Assembly: GCA_964542585.1 (NCBI GenBank)
Contig: CAZIUI010000036.1
Coordinates: forward strand, 1-18,108
Reading direction: 5' to 3'
DNA from: CAYYUA01 sp964542585
Lineage (GTDB): Bacteria; Bacteroidota; Bacteroidia; CAILMK01; CAYYUA01
Length of the DNA: 18,108 nucleotides
Shown here: positions 1-7,523 of the stretch, piece after piece
How the letters are laid out: each line of letters starts with the position of its first letter
How positions within the stretch are numbered: position 1 is the stretch's first letter
The notes under the pieces: model-generated
Databases searched by the model: none
Seen by the model: the letters and a program-made list of their open reading frames with translations, nothing else
Told to the model about the DNA's origin: nothing
Position numbers and translations under genes: made by a program

Positions 1-60
1 AGCTTTGGACACGTTCTTCAGGATTCAGTTTTTTGATAAAAGCTCCACAAACGTTGACCC

Positions 61-660
61 ATGGATTTACCGGAGATCTTACATATCAAGCAGGAAGTAG
101 AAGGCCTGGAAGTGCTGACCGGTATTGAGACCCGTAACCAATACACCATTAAAAATGATGAAGGACAGGCCATAGGTTTTGCAGCTGAGCAGCCAGGCGG
201 TTTCCTCACCGCTTTGGCGCGTTTAGTCTATTCGCAGGGGCGCCCGCTTACCATTACCATCACGGATGAGTCGGGTAACGTTAAGTTGAGCTTGACCAAA
301 GGTTTTCATCTGTTTTTTCCGCATTATGAAGTCAAAGATCCGGAAGGCCATGTAGTGGGAAAGGCTAAAACAAGGTTCAACCTTTTGAAAAAACAAATTG
401 ACGTGCTTGATAAAGAAGAAAGGGTGCTTTTTACAGCAGAGGCCAGTGTCTTTTACATTGGGAAGCTTGGGTTCAAAGTCCTGAATAAAGGGGATGAAAA
501 AGCTACCATAACCAAGCAATGGTCCGGCTTGGGAAAGGAGCTTTTTGCAGATGCAGACAACTTCCATGTTCAGTTTAATGACGTGGAAAAACAGGGATGG
601 CGGAAAATGCTTTTGGCCCTTGCATTTGCTATTGATATTGCCTTTTTTGAAAAGGAGTAA
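61..660 (+). CDS. Phospholipid scramblase / LURP-one-like family protein
   Basis: The 199-residue product matches the scramblase (Tubby C-terminal-like) fold over almost its full length. Conserved stretches seen are LEVLTGIETRNQYTIKN (16-32), GFAAEQ (39-44), a Trp-containing KQWSG segment (152-156), DADNFHVQF (164-172) and a hydrophobic C-terminal helix ending AIDIAFFE (190-197). Eukaryotic scramblases carry an EF-hand-like loop at the DADNF segment; here D164, D166 and N167 are kept but the last loop position is Val rather than Asp. The cysteine clusters palmitoylated in animal proteins are absent (no Cys at all). No signal peptide is seen, so it is probably cytosolic with one C-terminal membrane helix. 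Two in-frame stops at 34-39 rule out a longer start. Family membership is well supported; lipid scrambling activity is not established for bacterial members. Confidence 0.88.
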   Translation: MDLPEILHIKQEVEGLEVLTGIETRNQYTIKNDEGQAIGFAAEQPGGFLTALARLVYSQGRPLTITITDESGNVKLSLTKGFHLFFPHYEVKDPEGHVVGKAKTRFNLLKKQIDVLDKEERVLFTAEASVFYIGKLGFKVLNKGDEKATITKQWSGLGKELFADADNFHVQFNDVEKQGWRKMLLALAFAIDIAFFEKE

Positions 661-718
661 GGTCAAATTAGGATTATGAGATGGAAAGGCTTTTATGGCA
701 AAAATGACGCTTGACCTT
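659..718. repeat. 8-bp inverted repeat after the scramblase-family gene
   Basis: AAGGTCAA at 659-666, overlapping the stop codon, is the exact reverse complement of TTGACCTT at 711-718, with 44 bases between. No T-run follows on either strand, so this is not a classical intrinsic terminator. It could slow polymerase at the convergent junction or be chance. Confidence 0.3.
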
Positions 719-721
719 CAA

Positions 722-813
722 TAGCGAAAAAAACGGAAAGCATCCGCTTACCGCTAATAAAGCCGCGAAAGCGAAACCGTTGAATAGCCACCTATTTATT
801 GGTTCATTCGCTA
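722..813. repeat. 7-bp inverted repeat reaching the hemoglobin stop codon
   Basis: TAGCGAA at 722-728 is the exact reverse complement of TTCGCTA at 807-813; the second arm contains the stop codon of the minus-strand hemoglobin gene. A small internal hairpin (CGGA, loop AAGCA, TCCG) and repeated GCGAAA units lie between. There is no U-tract, and the significance is uncertain. Confidence 0.25.
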
Positions 814-1182
814 ATGGGCCCGGATCTTATACTGCATGATACCGGCAATGGATTGAGCGCGATTTTTGGCCTCTTCCGCTTTTGGCCCTTCAAAATGTTC
901 ATCCACGGTTTCAAAGAACAAGTGCAACCAACGCTCGAAGAGGTCTGGGGTTAAAGCCACTTTTTGGTTTAACCGGATGTGCGTATCCATGGGATTGCCG
1001 TCAAATTGGGCGGTTCCAAACAGTATGGATTCCCAGAAATCGTACATCCGGGGTAGGTGATGGTCCCAGTCAACCTGCGCGACATCATTGAAGATGGGCC
1101 CTAAGCGGTCATCCCGGGTTGCTTTTTCGTAAAATTTATGGACCATTACCTTTACATGGTCACGGGTTTGAAGGTCGGTCAT
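811..1182 (-). CDS. Group III truncated hemoglobin
   Basis: The 123-residue product is a soluble heme-binding globin of the 2-on-2 type. It shows the group III signature: FY (17-18), GPIF (28-31), HLPRMYDFWESILFGT (42-57), GNPMDTH (62-68) and FERWLHLF (82-89). By comparison with Campylobacter Ctb I assign Tyr18 as B10, His42 as E7, His68 as the proximal heme ligand F8 and Trp85 as G8; all are present, so heme binding is expected. Length is normal for the family. Group III globins are little understood; roles in oxygen, NO or electrophile chemistry have been proposed. The gene is convergent with the scramblase-family gene and stands alone. A start at 1182 gives the usual short N-terminus before the first helix. 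Confidence 0.93.
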   Translation of the reverse strand: MTDLQTRDHVKVMVHKFYEKATRDDRLGPIFNDVAQVDWDHHLPRMYDFWESILFGTAQFDGNPMDTHIRLNQKVALTPDLFERWLHLFFETVDEHFEGPKAEEAKNRAQSIAGIMQYKIRAH

Positions 1183-1616
1183 CGTTTCCAGTGCTTAAAC
1201 GGATTGAAATGGTTTTGAAGGGCAACGATTTTGCAAGCAAAGCGCTTAAAGCAAGCAATTGATTGGTTTTCCTTTTATAGATCAACGGCTGCTATTGAAA
1301 AACCATTCGCCTTCATTGATGTAGTGAATGGAAGCAGGTGCGTTTCTCATGTTTTTGGATTCGGTTCTTGCGCGCATACCAATTGTTATGTTCCTTAGCA
1401 GGCGCAACCGGGAGTATAGGAATTTGATTTGGCTAAAAACGTATTCCTTATTGTTCCAAATGTGCCAACTTTAATGCCCAATAAGAATGAAGGCAGCCAG
1501 CTCAGTAGTTATTTAATAACCAGCGCTCATGGCAGGTGCGTTAACTTATACTGCTTTTAGCTTTTTCTCATCATAAATTATAAGTTTAAGTTAAAAAATA
1601 AGTAAAAGCTGAGTTT
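1183..1616. other. 434-base intergenic gap between divergent genes
   Basis: The gap lies between the starts of the hemoglobin (-) and subtilase (+) genes, so both promoters should be here. I see a near-consensus -7 element for the subtilase but no clear one for hemoglobin. A 31-codon minus-strand frame with ATG at 1375-1377 and stop at 1282-1284 is present; its frame stays open upstream to about codon 63 but resembles no family I know. No tRNA, IS end or strong hairpin is seen. Confidence 0.5.
1581..1588 (+). promoter_or_regulatory. Possible -7 element of the subtilase gene
   Basis: TAAGTTTA matches the Bacteroidota -7 consensus TAnnTTTG at all but the last base. It lies 28 bases before the ATG at 1617, which would give a leader of roughly 20 bases. 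No convincing TTG -33 element is seen at the usual spacing. Confidence 0.3.
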
Positions 1617-2903
1617 ATGAGTCGCCTGAAGCCATTTTCCCTTTTGTCATATACCCTTGTCTTGCTGGGGTTGACCATTCAATTTGCGATTGCTCAGGAT
1701 TCATTGGATTATGGGAGGAACCAATCCCCCATTCAACTTGTGAACCTGGATTACCTTCACCAGCAGGGTTATACCGGTGAAGGCGTAACCATAGCCTTAC
1801 TGGATGTTGGCTATGACGGGTTGGATTCTCAGAAGTTTTTTCAGCGTTTATTCGATAATGGGCAAATAAAGGCTACTAAGGATTTCTGGACGGATTCCGC
1901 TTATGTTTACCATAAATCAACCCATGGAACGTTTGTTTCCTCTAACATTGCGGTTAAGGCTGATGGCCAGTTCGTGGGTGGTGCTCCTGATGTTAATTTT
2001 CTATTAGCCATTACGGATGATATCGATACTGAAACTCATGAGGATGAGCGCAAGTGGAAGGCCGCTATGAAATGGGCTGATTCGCTTGGTGCAGATATCA
2101 TTTCTTCCTCTCTTGGTTACTTTACCTTTGATGATGGTGTTGCGGATTATTCCTTCAGGGATATGGACGGTGAAACCACTATTGTAGCCAAAGCAGCTCG
2201 CGAAGCTGCTCGTAGAGGTATGCTTGTGGTTACCAGCGCTGGTAATTTTAATTGGCGGACCACTACGCCCTGCAATGTAGATAGTGTTTTATGTGTTGGC
2301 GGTGTCTCGGGTAATAAACGCTATATGCCTGGTGCTGCTACCGGTCCTACAGCTGATGGCAGGACCAAGCCGGATGTAGCAGCCCAGATAAGCAACATGT
2401 GGGGTGTTGGTCCGGAAGGTGTTACTGATATTGGATTTGGTGGTACTTCCGCCTCGGCACCCATGATTTCCAGTATTGCCGCTTGCCTTATGGAAGCCCA
2501 TCCGGATAAAACCTACATGCAAATCATGCGGGCCATTGAAAAGAGTGGCCATCAAGCGGATGAACCCGACACGTTAATGGGATATGGCGTTCCCAATGCC
2601 CGGGTGGCTGATTCCCTGTTATCCAACAGCACGGGTAAAATTGAGCGGTCTTCGAAAGTTTCATTTAAGGCTTTTCCCAATCCCGCTAAGGATTATTTAT
2701 CCATTGAAATTTCACGAAATAAGTCCTCAAAGGCTATTCAGGCCATTGAATTGTGGTCCGGATTGGGGCAACGCCTCAGGCGAATTGAGGCACCGCAAAG
2801 CAGCCTTCGCTGGAACATTCAGAACCTCAGTTCAGGGGTGTATGTGCTCAGGTTGGAAACAGCTAAGCACGGGACGGTGACGCAAAAAGTAATAAAGCGT
2901 TAA
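1617..2903 (+). CDS. Subtilisin-like serine protease (S8) with T9SS sorting domain
   Basis: The 428-residue product is a probable secreted or surface-anchored endopeptidase. A Sec signal peptide covers 1-27 (cleavage after FAIAQ or nearby). The S8 domain runs from about 40 to 335 with Asp63 (IALLDVGYDG), His103 (STHGTFVSS), oxyanion Asn210 (TSAGN) and Ser278 (GGTSASAPMI). A T9SS type A sorting domain follows from about 350, with FPNPAKDYLSIE, SGVYVLRLE and final KVIKR. Bacteroidota subtilases of this kind often carry a long N-terminal region before the catalytic core; here only about a dozen residues separate the signal peptide from the core, so a classical prodomain is missing. C219 and C226 flank a loop where related proteins often have PADADSV. 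The downstream neighbour is convergent, so it is probably monocistronic. The substrate is unknown. Confidence 0.93.
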   Translation: MSRLKPFSLLSYTLVLLGLTIQFAIAQDSLDYGRNQSPIQLVNLDYLHQQGYTGEGVTIALLDVGYDGLDSQKFFQRLFDNGQIKATKDFWTDSAYVYHKSTHGTFVSSNIAVKADGQFVGGAPDVNFLLAITDDIDTETHEDERKWKAAMKWADSLGADIISSSLGYFTFDDGVADYSFRDMDGETTIVAKAAREAARRGMLVVTSAGNFNWRTTTPCNVDSVLCVGGVSGNKRYMPGAATGPTADGRTKPDVAAQISNMWGVGPEGVTDIGFGGTSASAPMISSIAACLMEAHPDKTYMQIMRAIEKSGHQADEPDTLMGYGVPNARVADSLLSNSTGKIERSSKVSFKAFPNPAKDYLSIEISRNKSSKAIQAIELWSGLGQRLRRIEAPQSSLRWNIQNLSSGVYVLRLETAKHGTVTQKVIKR

Positions 2904-3015
2904 AAGCTTAAAACGCATGGGTTTTCAGGCTGGACCCCTTGCGCATGATGTTGTTCACCGTAAAAGGTAAGCCGTGTAATGGGTCGGAGTGATACAGTTT
3001 CAAGTTGCTGCGCTG

Positions 3016-3055
3016 AATAGCCGTACTTAAGGTTCGGCGCTATTGCTGAACCTTA
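3016..3055. other. Two overlapping hairpins at a convergent gene junction
   Basis: TAAGGTTC at 3028-3035 pairs exactly with GAACCTTA at 3048-3055, extended by GGC/GCT (one G-U) to an 11-bp stem with loop GCTATT. That loop (3039-3044) is itself the reverse complement of AATAGC at 3016-3021, so an alternative hairpin is possible. The stop codon of the DUF2459 gene (3053-3055) lies in the stem. Neither strand has a T-run after it, so this is not a canonical intrinsic terminator, though it may act as an end-of-transcript structure for both genes. Confidence 0.5.
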
Positions 3056-3700
3056 CAAGTAAAGCGTTACCATAAAAGGGAAGCCGCCCCATAGCGGTGC
3101 CTGGTGACCGGCTTTTTTCAAAGCAGTGGTCACCCAGTTGTTGCAGTTGTAAAAACCGTGATAGGTTTCAGCGGATTTGTAAAAACCTGAGTTTTTGTAC
3201 TTCCCCTTTCCAAGGTACTCCCAGTGCCCACTCCTAGAAACTTCAAAACTTTGCCCGATGAAGGTTAGCATGGCTTGATAGTCAGACGGGGTCGCAGCCA
3301 GGGCATACACCTTGTCATCCGCAAAGTAATCCTTTGGGTGCTGTTCAAAACTGACCACATGCATGACTGAAGGGGTCGGGCAAAACACAGCGCTCAAGCC
3401 TCTTCCAAGCGGCTGCCCCGGAGAACGGTAAAATGCTGAATCGCCCCAAGCAAAGGACAGATAGCTGCCCTTGGGCAAACCAGGGTAATGCCAATAGCGA
3501 GCAGCGGAATCCATGGGTAACACTAAGCTTGTGTGGTAACCATGGATTACAACGTAGAAATGCCTTTCATCTTCATTTAATTGTTTAAGTGTTGGTTGAC
3601 TAGACCAATTGGATGGTAAGCAAGCTGCTATCCCAATCGCACATAGCAAGAAAGTTGTGATAAGAAGCTTTTTATAAAAGCCACGGGCCATTTTTACCAA
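3053..3700 (-). CDS. DUF2459 (TIGR02117-like) protein, probable lipoprotein
   Basis: The 215-residue product matches the uncharacterised DUF2459 family, first noted beside urease genes in some bacteria; no urease gene is in this window. Family-like stretches are VVIHGYHTSLVLP (50-62), FAWGDSAFY (83-91), and NCNNWVTTALKKAG (185-198) followed by LWGGFP (203-208). The N-terminus has basic residues, a hydrophobic stretch and IAAC (24-27), a good lipobox, so it is probably a lipoprotein with Cys27 modified. Conserved-looking His53/His56 and Cys186 would fit a papain- or NlpC-like cysteine enzyme, but that is inference and no activity is known to me. ATG at 3698-3700 or 3689-3691 are both possible starts. 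The gene converges with the subtilase. Confidence 0.82.
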   Translation of the reverse strand: MVKMARGFYKKLLITTFLLCAIGIAACLPSNWSSQPTLKQLNEDERHFYVVIHGYHTSLVLPMDSAARYWHYPGLPKGSYLSFAWGDSAFYRSPGQPLGRGLSAVFCPTPSVMHVVSFEQHPKDYFADDKVYALAATPSDYQAMLTFIGQSFEVSRSGHWEYLGKGKYKNSGFYKSAETYHGFYNCNNWVTTALKKAGHQAPLWGGFPFMVTLYL

Positions 3701-3955
3701 AATTCAATGGTTATTCTTTTTTAACAAGCTAGATTTTGGCCGAAGTTCTCCAAGATATAAAGGAGAGAGGTTACTGTTGGACTTCAAACTATCAGTGTAG
3801 GAGGGATAATCTTTTGGCATTAGCTAGTAGGGAAAATCGAAAATAGGAGCAGTTTTTTCAGAAGCTAAGAAGACAAAATGTTACCAAGGCTGGGTTTCCT
3901 CAGACTCCCTAATACATTCTGTAGCGGAATGTTCCGGGTTGTCCATAAGCCTTCG

Positions 3956-3963
3956 TATTTTTG
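3956..3963 (+). promoter_or_regulatory. -7 promoter element of the tRNA-Arg gene
   Basis: TATTTTTG is an exact match to the Bacteroidota -7 element TAnnTTTG. It lies 23 bases before the mature tRNA start, a sensible distance for a short precursor leader. A TTG lies upstream at 3939-3941, but the 14-base spacer is shorter than usual. Confidence 0.5.
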
Positions 3964-3986
3964 TCAGATCACTACGAAATAAAAAG

Positions 3987-4060
3987 GGCCACATAGCTCA
4001 ACTGGATAGAGCACTTGACTTCGGATCAAGGGGCTGGGGGTTCGAATCCTCCTGTGGCCA
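3987..4060 (+). tRNA. tRNA-Arg (anticodon UCG)
   Basis: A full cloverleaf can be drawn by hand. The acceptor is GGCCACA (3987-3993) with TGTGGCC (4053-4059), discriminator A4060. The D stem is GCTC/GAGC, and the D loop keeps the GG pair and an A consistent with arginine identity. The anticodon stem is CTTGA/TCAAG around loop CTTCGGA with anticodon TCG at 4021-4023. The T arm is GGGGG/CCTCC (one G-U) around TTCGAAT. CCA is not encoded, as ACTA follows. It stands alone with its own promoter element. Confidence 0.96.
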
Positions 4061-4159
4061 CTAAAATGGCTTCTTATTCAAAAGTTTTATTAATTGATAA
4101 ATGGTACTAACCCTTTTTCCTGACCGCTGATTGCCCTCCTTTCTGTATCTTTTTAGAGG

Positions 4160-4191
4160 TTTTTATAATTCTAATTAAAATTTTTATAATT
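4160..4191 (+). repeat. 11-bp direct repeats at 21-bp spacing upstream of the M16 gene
   Basis: TTTTTATAATT occurs at 4160-4170 and 4181-4191, a period of 21 bp (two helical turns). The core TTTTTAT recurs at 4224-4230 and 4259-4265. They lie 30-135 bases before the M16 start, in AT-rich DNA. They could be regulator or polymerase upstream contacts, or chance in low-complexity sequence. A small AGCAC/GTGCT inverted repeat is at 4239-4254. Confidence 0.4.
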
Positions 4192-4293
4192 GTTAGAAAT
4201 TGATAAAACCATATCCAAAACTTTTTTTATGAAAATTAAGCACACCATAGTGCTGAAATTTTTATGACTTCTACTAAAACAAAATGAAATAGC

Positions 4294-7287
4294 ATGATTT
4301 ACCGCTTAACATTTTATGGCTTAATGGCTCTTCTGGTTTTAGGTTGCGCAGGAGAAAAGCAAACCAACCAAGACAAGTTTAAAACCCAAACCAAAACCGA
4401 TCAAAATGGTAACAAGTATAAAACCGTTACCAATGATCCCTACGATGCCCGGGTTTACGAATTGGACAATGGTTTGAAGGTATACCTAACCAAAGATGAA
4501 GAGGAGCCGCGAATTCAGACCCTCATTGCCGTTAAAGCCGGGTCAGCTTCTGAACAAAAAGAAACTACCGGATTAGCACATTACCTGGAGCACATGCTTT
4601 TTAAGGGTACCTCCGAGCTGGGCACTACCAACTGGGAAAAGGAAAAACCTTTGCTTGAACAGATTTCCAGGTTGTATGAAAAGCGCAAGGAAACGGACGA
4701 TAGTGCCAAAAAGGCTCGCCTTTACCGCACCATTGACAGTTTATCGCAGGAAGCTGCCCAATACACCATTCCCAATGAATACGATAAGATTGTGTCCAGC
4801 ATGGGCGGGAGCCGTACCAACGCGTTTACCAGTAAGGACCGCACGGTTTACATGAACAACATACCATCTAACGAAGTGGAGAAATGGATCCACTTAGAAC
4901 GGGAGCGTTTTGGAGATATGGTACTTAGGCTTTTCCATACGGAATTAGAGACGGTTTTTGAAGAATTTAACCAGACGCAGGATAACGATTTCCGAAAAGC
5001 GCGGATGGCCATGAACAAGGCCTTATTTCAAGGGCATCCTTACCGGTACAGTACCATTGGAAAGCCGGAAGACCTGAAGCATCCATCCATGAAAAATGTC
5101 CATGCCTTCAAGGATGAATACTACGTGCCGAATAACATGGCCATTTGCCTTTCGGGTGATTTGGATCCAGCTAAGACTTTCGAGCTTATCAAAGAGCAGT
5201 GGGGCGATATGGAACCCAATCCTGATCTGAAGGAAGACCGTAATCATGGCAAGGCTGATCCCATTGACAGTACCATCGTTAAAAGCGTCCAGGGGCCGGA
5301 AGCCAAGCGCGTTTACGTAGGCTACCGCTTTCCGGCTACAGATACGGCTAAGCTGATGGTGTCCCTGGTTGATGAGCTGTTGTACAATGGCCAGGCAGGC
5401 TTAATAGACCTGAACCTGGAAAAGCAGCAAAAAATCCTGGATGGGGGATGCTACAGCAATTTTTACCGGGAATATGGTCAATTACAGTTTTACGGGCAGG
5501 CCAGGGATGATCAGTCGCTTGAAGCCGTTAAGGATTCCCTGATGGCGCAGGTTAACAAACTTAAGCAGGGCGATTTCCCGGATTGGATGCTGGAAGCCGT
5601 TATTCAGAATAAAAAGAAGGAGCGCATCCAAAGGCGAAGCTCTAATTACAAAGCGTTTACGTTTGTAGATGCCTTTATCAAGGATCAACCTTGGCATGAA
5701 CAGGTTAATTACCTGGAAAAGCTTGCTGACATCAATAAATCGGATGTGGTTGATTTTGCCAATCAAAACTTGAACAACAACAGGGTCATTGTTTACAAAA
5801 GGAATGGTGAAGACACTTCGGCTGTGGAAATGCCAAAACCACCTATTACTTCGGTGGACATCAACAGGGATGATCGATCAGCCTTCCATAAAGCCATTGA
5901 TACCATGGAAACGAAACGCATTGAGCCGGTTTTCCTTGATTATGATGAGCGTATTCAGACCAGTGAGCTTAAAAAAGGCATTGAGCTCAACTACATTGAG
6001 AACAAGGAAAATGAGCTCTTCCGCCTCTATTACATGGCGGATATTGGCCGCCAGCATGACCGTCAGCTATCCCTGGCCATTGATTACCTGGAAAAGATCG
6101 GTACGGATAAATACTCACCAGAGGAGCTCGAGCAGGAATTTTACAAACTGGCCTCCAGTTTCAATGTATCGACATCCGGTGACCGCAGCTATTTATCGGT
6201 AAGTGGCCTCAGGGAAAACCTGGAACCTACCATTGAGCTGATGGAGCACATCCTGGCCAATGCCAAAGCGGATACAGCGGCTTACCGGAAAATGGTGGAC
6301 AACAAAATAGAGGAACGGAAAAACCGTAAAAAGAGCAAGCGCTGGAATTTCCGGGCCCTCAGCACTTATGGGATGTATGGGGCGCAATCCGGTTTTACCA
6401 ATAAAATTCCCTCAGATAGTTTACGGCAGATTCACCCGGAGCAGTTGGTGGATAAAGTCCAAAACTTGTATAAGCATGACCATTACATGCTGTACTACGG
6501 AACGCGCGAACCAGGTAAGGTCAAAGCCATCCTTTCGGACGAGCACCCCGTGCCGGGTCAATTAAAGCCCATCCCGGATAAGCGGGAATATACGATCCGA
6601 AAAACATCCGGGAATCAAGTTTACCTGGCTGATTATGACATGGTACAGGCACAGGTAGCCATGGTGGCGCGCGGGAAACAACACGATACTACCCTATTTC
6701 CTTATGCCCGGCTGTATAACCAGTACTACGGTAGTGGCTTATCATCCATCTTATTCCAGGAAATACGGGAATCCAAAGGTTTGGCTTATTCCGTTTACGG
6801 CTATTTTTCATCCCCTGATACGGGTAAGCACCATGTGAGCCGCACCTATGTGGGTACGCAATTGAACAAAATGGAGGATGCCAATGAAGCCATTAAGGAG
6901 TTGCTGACCGATATGCCAAAGGCCAAACAACAATTCCAAACCTCCAAAACCAGTATCCTGAAAAACATTGAAACAGACCGCACAACCGGTGCATCCATTT
7001 TCTTTAGCTACCTCAGCGACCAAGAGGCCGGCTTTTCGCAGGACCGGGACCGGTACATTTACAACAAGGTGAAATCCATGACGATGGCGGACATAAAGCG
7101 GTTTTTTAAGCAACACATCAAGCAGCAGAATTATGACATGATGATCATGACTGATCTGGATGAAATGGATAAAGCTACGGCCAAGCAATATGGAAAGGTC
7201 CAAAGGCTTAGCAGGGAAGAATTGTTTGGATATGAAGTTGGCGATGAAGGAACCAAAGCCTCCATGCCCTCTGCAACCAAGCCATGA
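4294..7287 (+). CDS. M16 (insulinase/pitrilysin) family zinc metallopeptidase, lipoprotein
   Basis: The 997-residue product is a two-module M16 peptidase. The N-terminus carries a lipoprotein signal with lipobox VLGC (15-18), so it is probably a membrane-anchored periplasmic enzyme. The first module holds the inverted zinc motif HYLEH (His96, Glu99, His100) with the third ligand best placed at Glu224 in the ETVFEEF segment. The spacing from motif to Glu is about 123 residues against about 76 in pitrilysin; the extra is largely a charged helical stretch (about 115-160). The second module (about 560-960) lacks HxxEH, as is normal, but has RESKGLAYSV, with Arg825 and Tyr832 in the usual substrate-clamp positions. 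Such enzymes degrade peptides enclosed between the modules. A probable terminator follows, so it is likely monocistronic. The exact substrate is unknown. Confidence 0.95.
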   Translation: MIYRLTFYGLMALLVLGCAGEKQTNQDKFKTQTKTDQNGNKYKTVTNDPYDARVYELDNGLKVYLTKDEEEPRIQTLIAVKAGSASEQKETTGLAHYLEHMLFKGTSELGTTNWEKEKPLLEQISRLYEKRKETDDSAKKARLYRTIDSLSQEAAQYTIPNEYDKIVSSMGGSRTNAFTSKDRTVYMNNIPSNEVEKWIHLERERFGDMVLRLFHTELETVFEEFNQTQDNDFRKARMAMNKALFQGHPYRYSTIGKPEDLKHPSMKNVHAFKDEYYVPNNMAICLSGDLDPAKTFELIKEQWGDMEPNPDLKEDRNHGKADPIDSTIVKSVQGPEAKRVYVGYRFPATDTAKLMVSLVDELLYNGQAGLIDLNLEKQQKILDGGCYSNFYREYGQLQFYGQARDDQSLEAVKDSLMAQVNKLKQGDFPDWMLEAVIQNKKKERIQRRSSNYKAFTFVDAFIKDQPWHEQVNYLEKLADINKSDVVDFANQNLNNNRVIVYKRNGEDTSAVEMPKPPITSVDINRDDRSAFHKAIDTMETKRIEPVFLDYDERIQTSELKKGIELNYIENKENELFRLYYMADIGRQHDRQLSLAIDYLEKIGTDKYSPEELEQEFYKLASSFNVSTSGDRSYLSVSGLRENLEPTIELMEHILANAKADTAAYRKMVDNKIEERKNRKKSKRWNFRALSTYGMYGAQSGFTNKIPSDSLRQIHPEQLVDKVQNLYKHDHYMLYYGTREPGKVKAILSDEHPVPGQLKPIPDKREYTIRKTSGNQVYLADYDMVQAQVAMVARGKQHDTTLFPYARLYNQYYGSGLSSILFQEIRESKGLAYSVYGYFSSPDTGKHHVSRTYVGTQLNKMEDANEAIKELLTDMPKAKQQFQTSKTSILKNIETDRTTGASIFFSYLSDQEAGFSQDRDRYIYNKVKSMTMADIKRFFKQHIKQQNYDMMIMTDLDEMDKATAKQYGKVQRLSREELFGYEVGDEGTKASMPSATKP

Positions 7288-7330
7288 AACCGTAAACTTT
7301 TTCCGCCCTAAGAGATTGGATTAGTAAAAA

Positions 7331-7373
7331 GCCATGCTTTATTGGCTCAAAAGCTAATGGCAAGCCTCTTTTT
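7331..7373 (+). terminator. Probable intrinsic terminator after the M16 peptidase gene
   Basis: GCCAT-GCTTT (7331-7340) pairs with AAAGC (7350-7354) and ATGGC (7357-7361), leaving a two-base TA bulge. A T-rich tract with TTTTT at 7369-7373 follows after seven bases. The bulge and gap make it weaker than a textbook terminator. Confidence 0.45.
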
Positions 7374-7515
7374 GATTTTGCCTGTTTGAAAACGGCATCA
7401 AGATTTTCATTGCACTGGGGCCGCAGATGAGGGCAACCTCCTTTTCGGTATTAATTGGGGTTTTGGTGGCGGTAGCAACATGTTTACGAGTTATGGTTTC
7501 ATAATCAGTAGCCTG

Positions 7516-7523
7516 TATTTTTG
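7516..7523 (+). promoter_or_regulatory. -7 promoter element of the AhpD-like gene
   Basis: TATTTTTG exactly matches TAnnTTTG and ends 18 bases before the ATG at 7542. It overlaps the TTG codon at 7521, which argues against that TTG as the translation start. No clear -33 TTG at the normal spacing is seen. Confidence 0.5.

Noticed and set aside
223..666. Minus-strand open frame of 147 codons over the scramblase-family gene
   Set aside because: The plus-strand frame has strong family similarity; this frame has no recognisable motif.
1390..1500. Weak resemblance of the minus-strand frame (YVFSQIKFL) to the N-terminus of IS4-type transposases
   Set aside because: Only a few residues match, no downstream DDE motifs or terminal inverted repeats are seen, so a transposase remnant is not supported.
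3987..4060. tRNA gene as an integration site for a mobile element
   Set aside because: No integrase gene and no direct repeat of the tRNA 3' end is visible nearby in the window.
5789..6202. Plus-strand frame of 137 codons overlapping the M16 gene
   Set aside because: It is an alternative frame of the M16 coding sequence, rich in residues typical of shifted frames.
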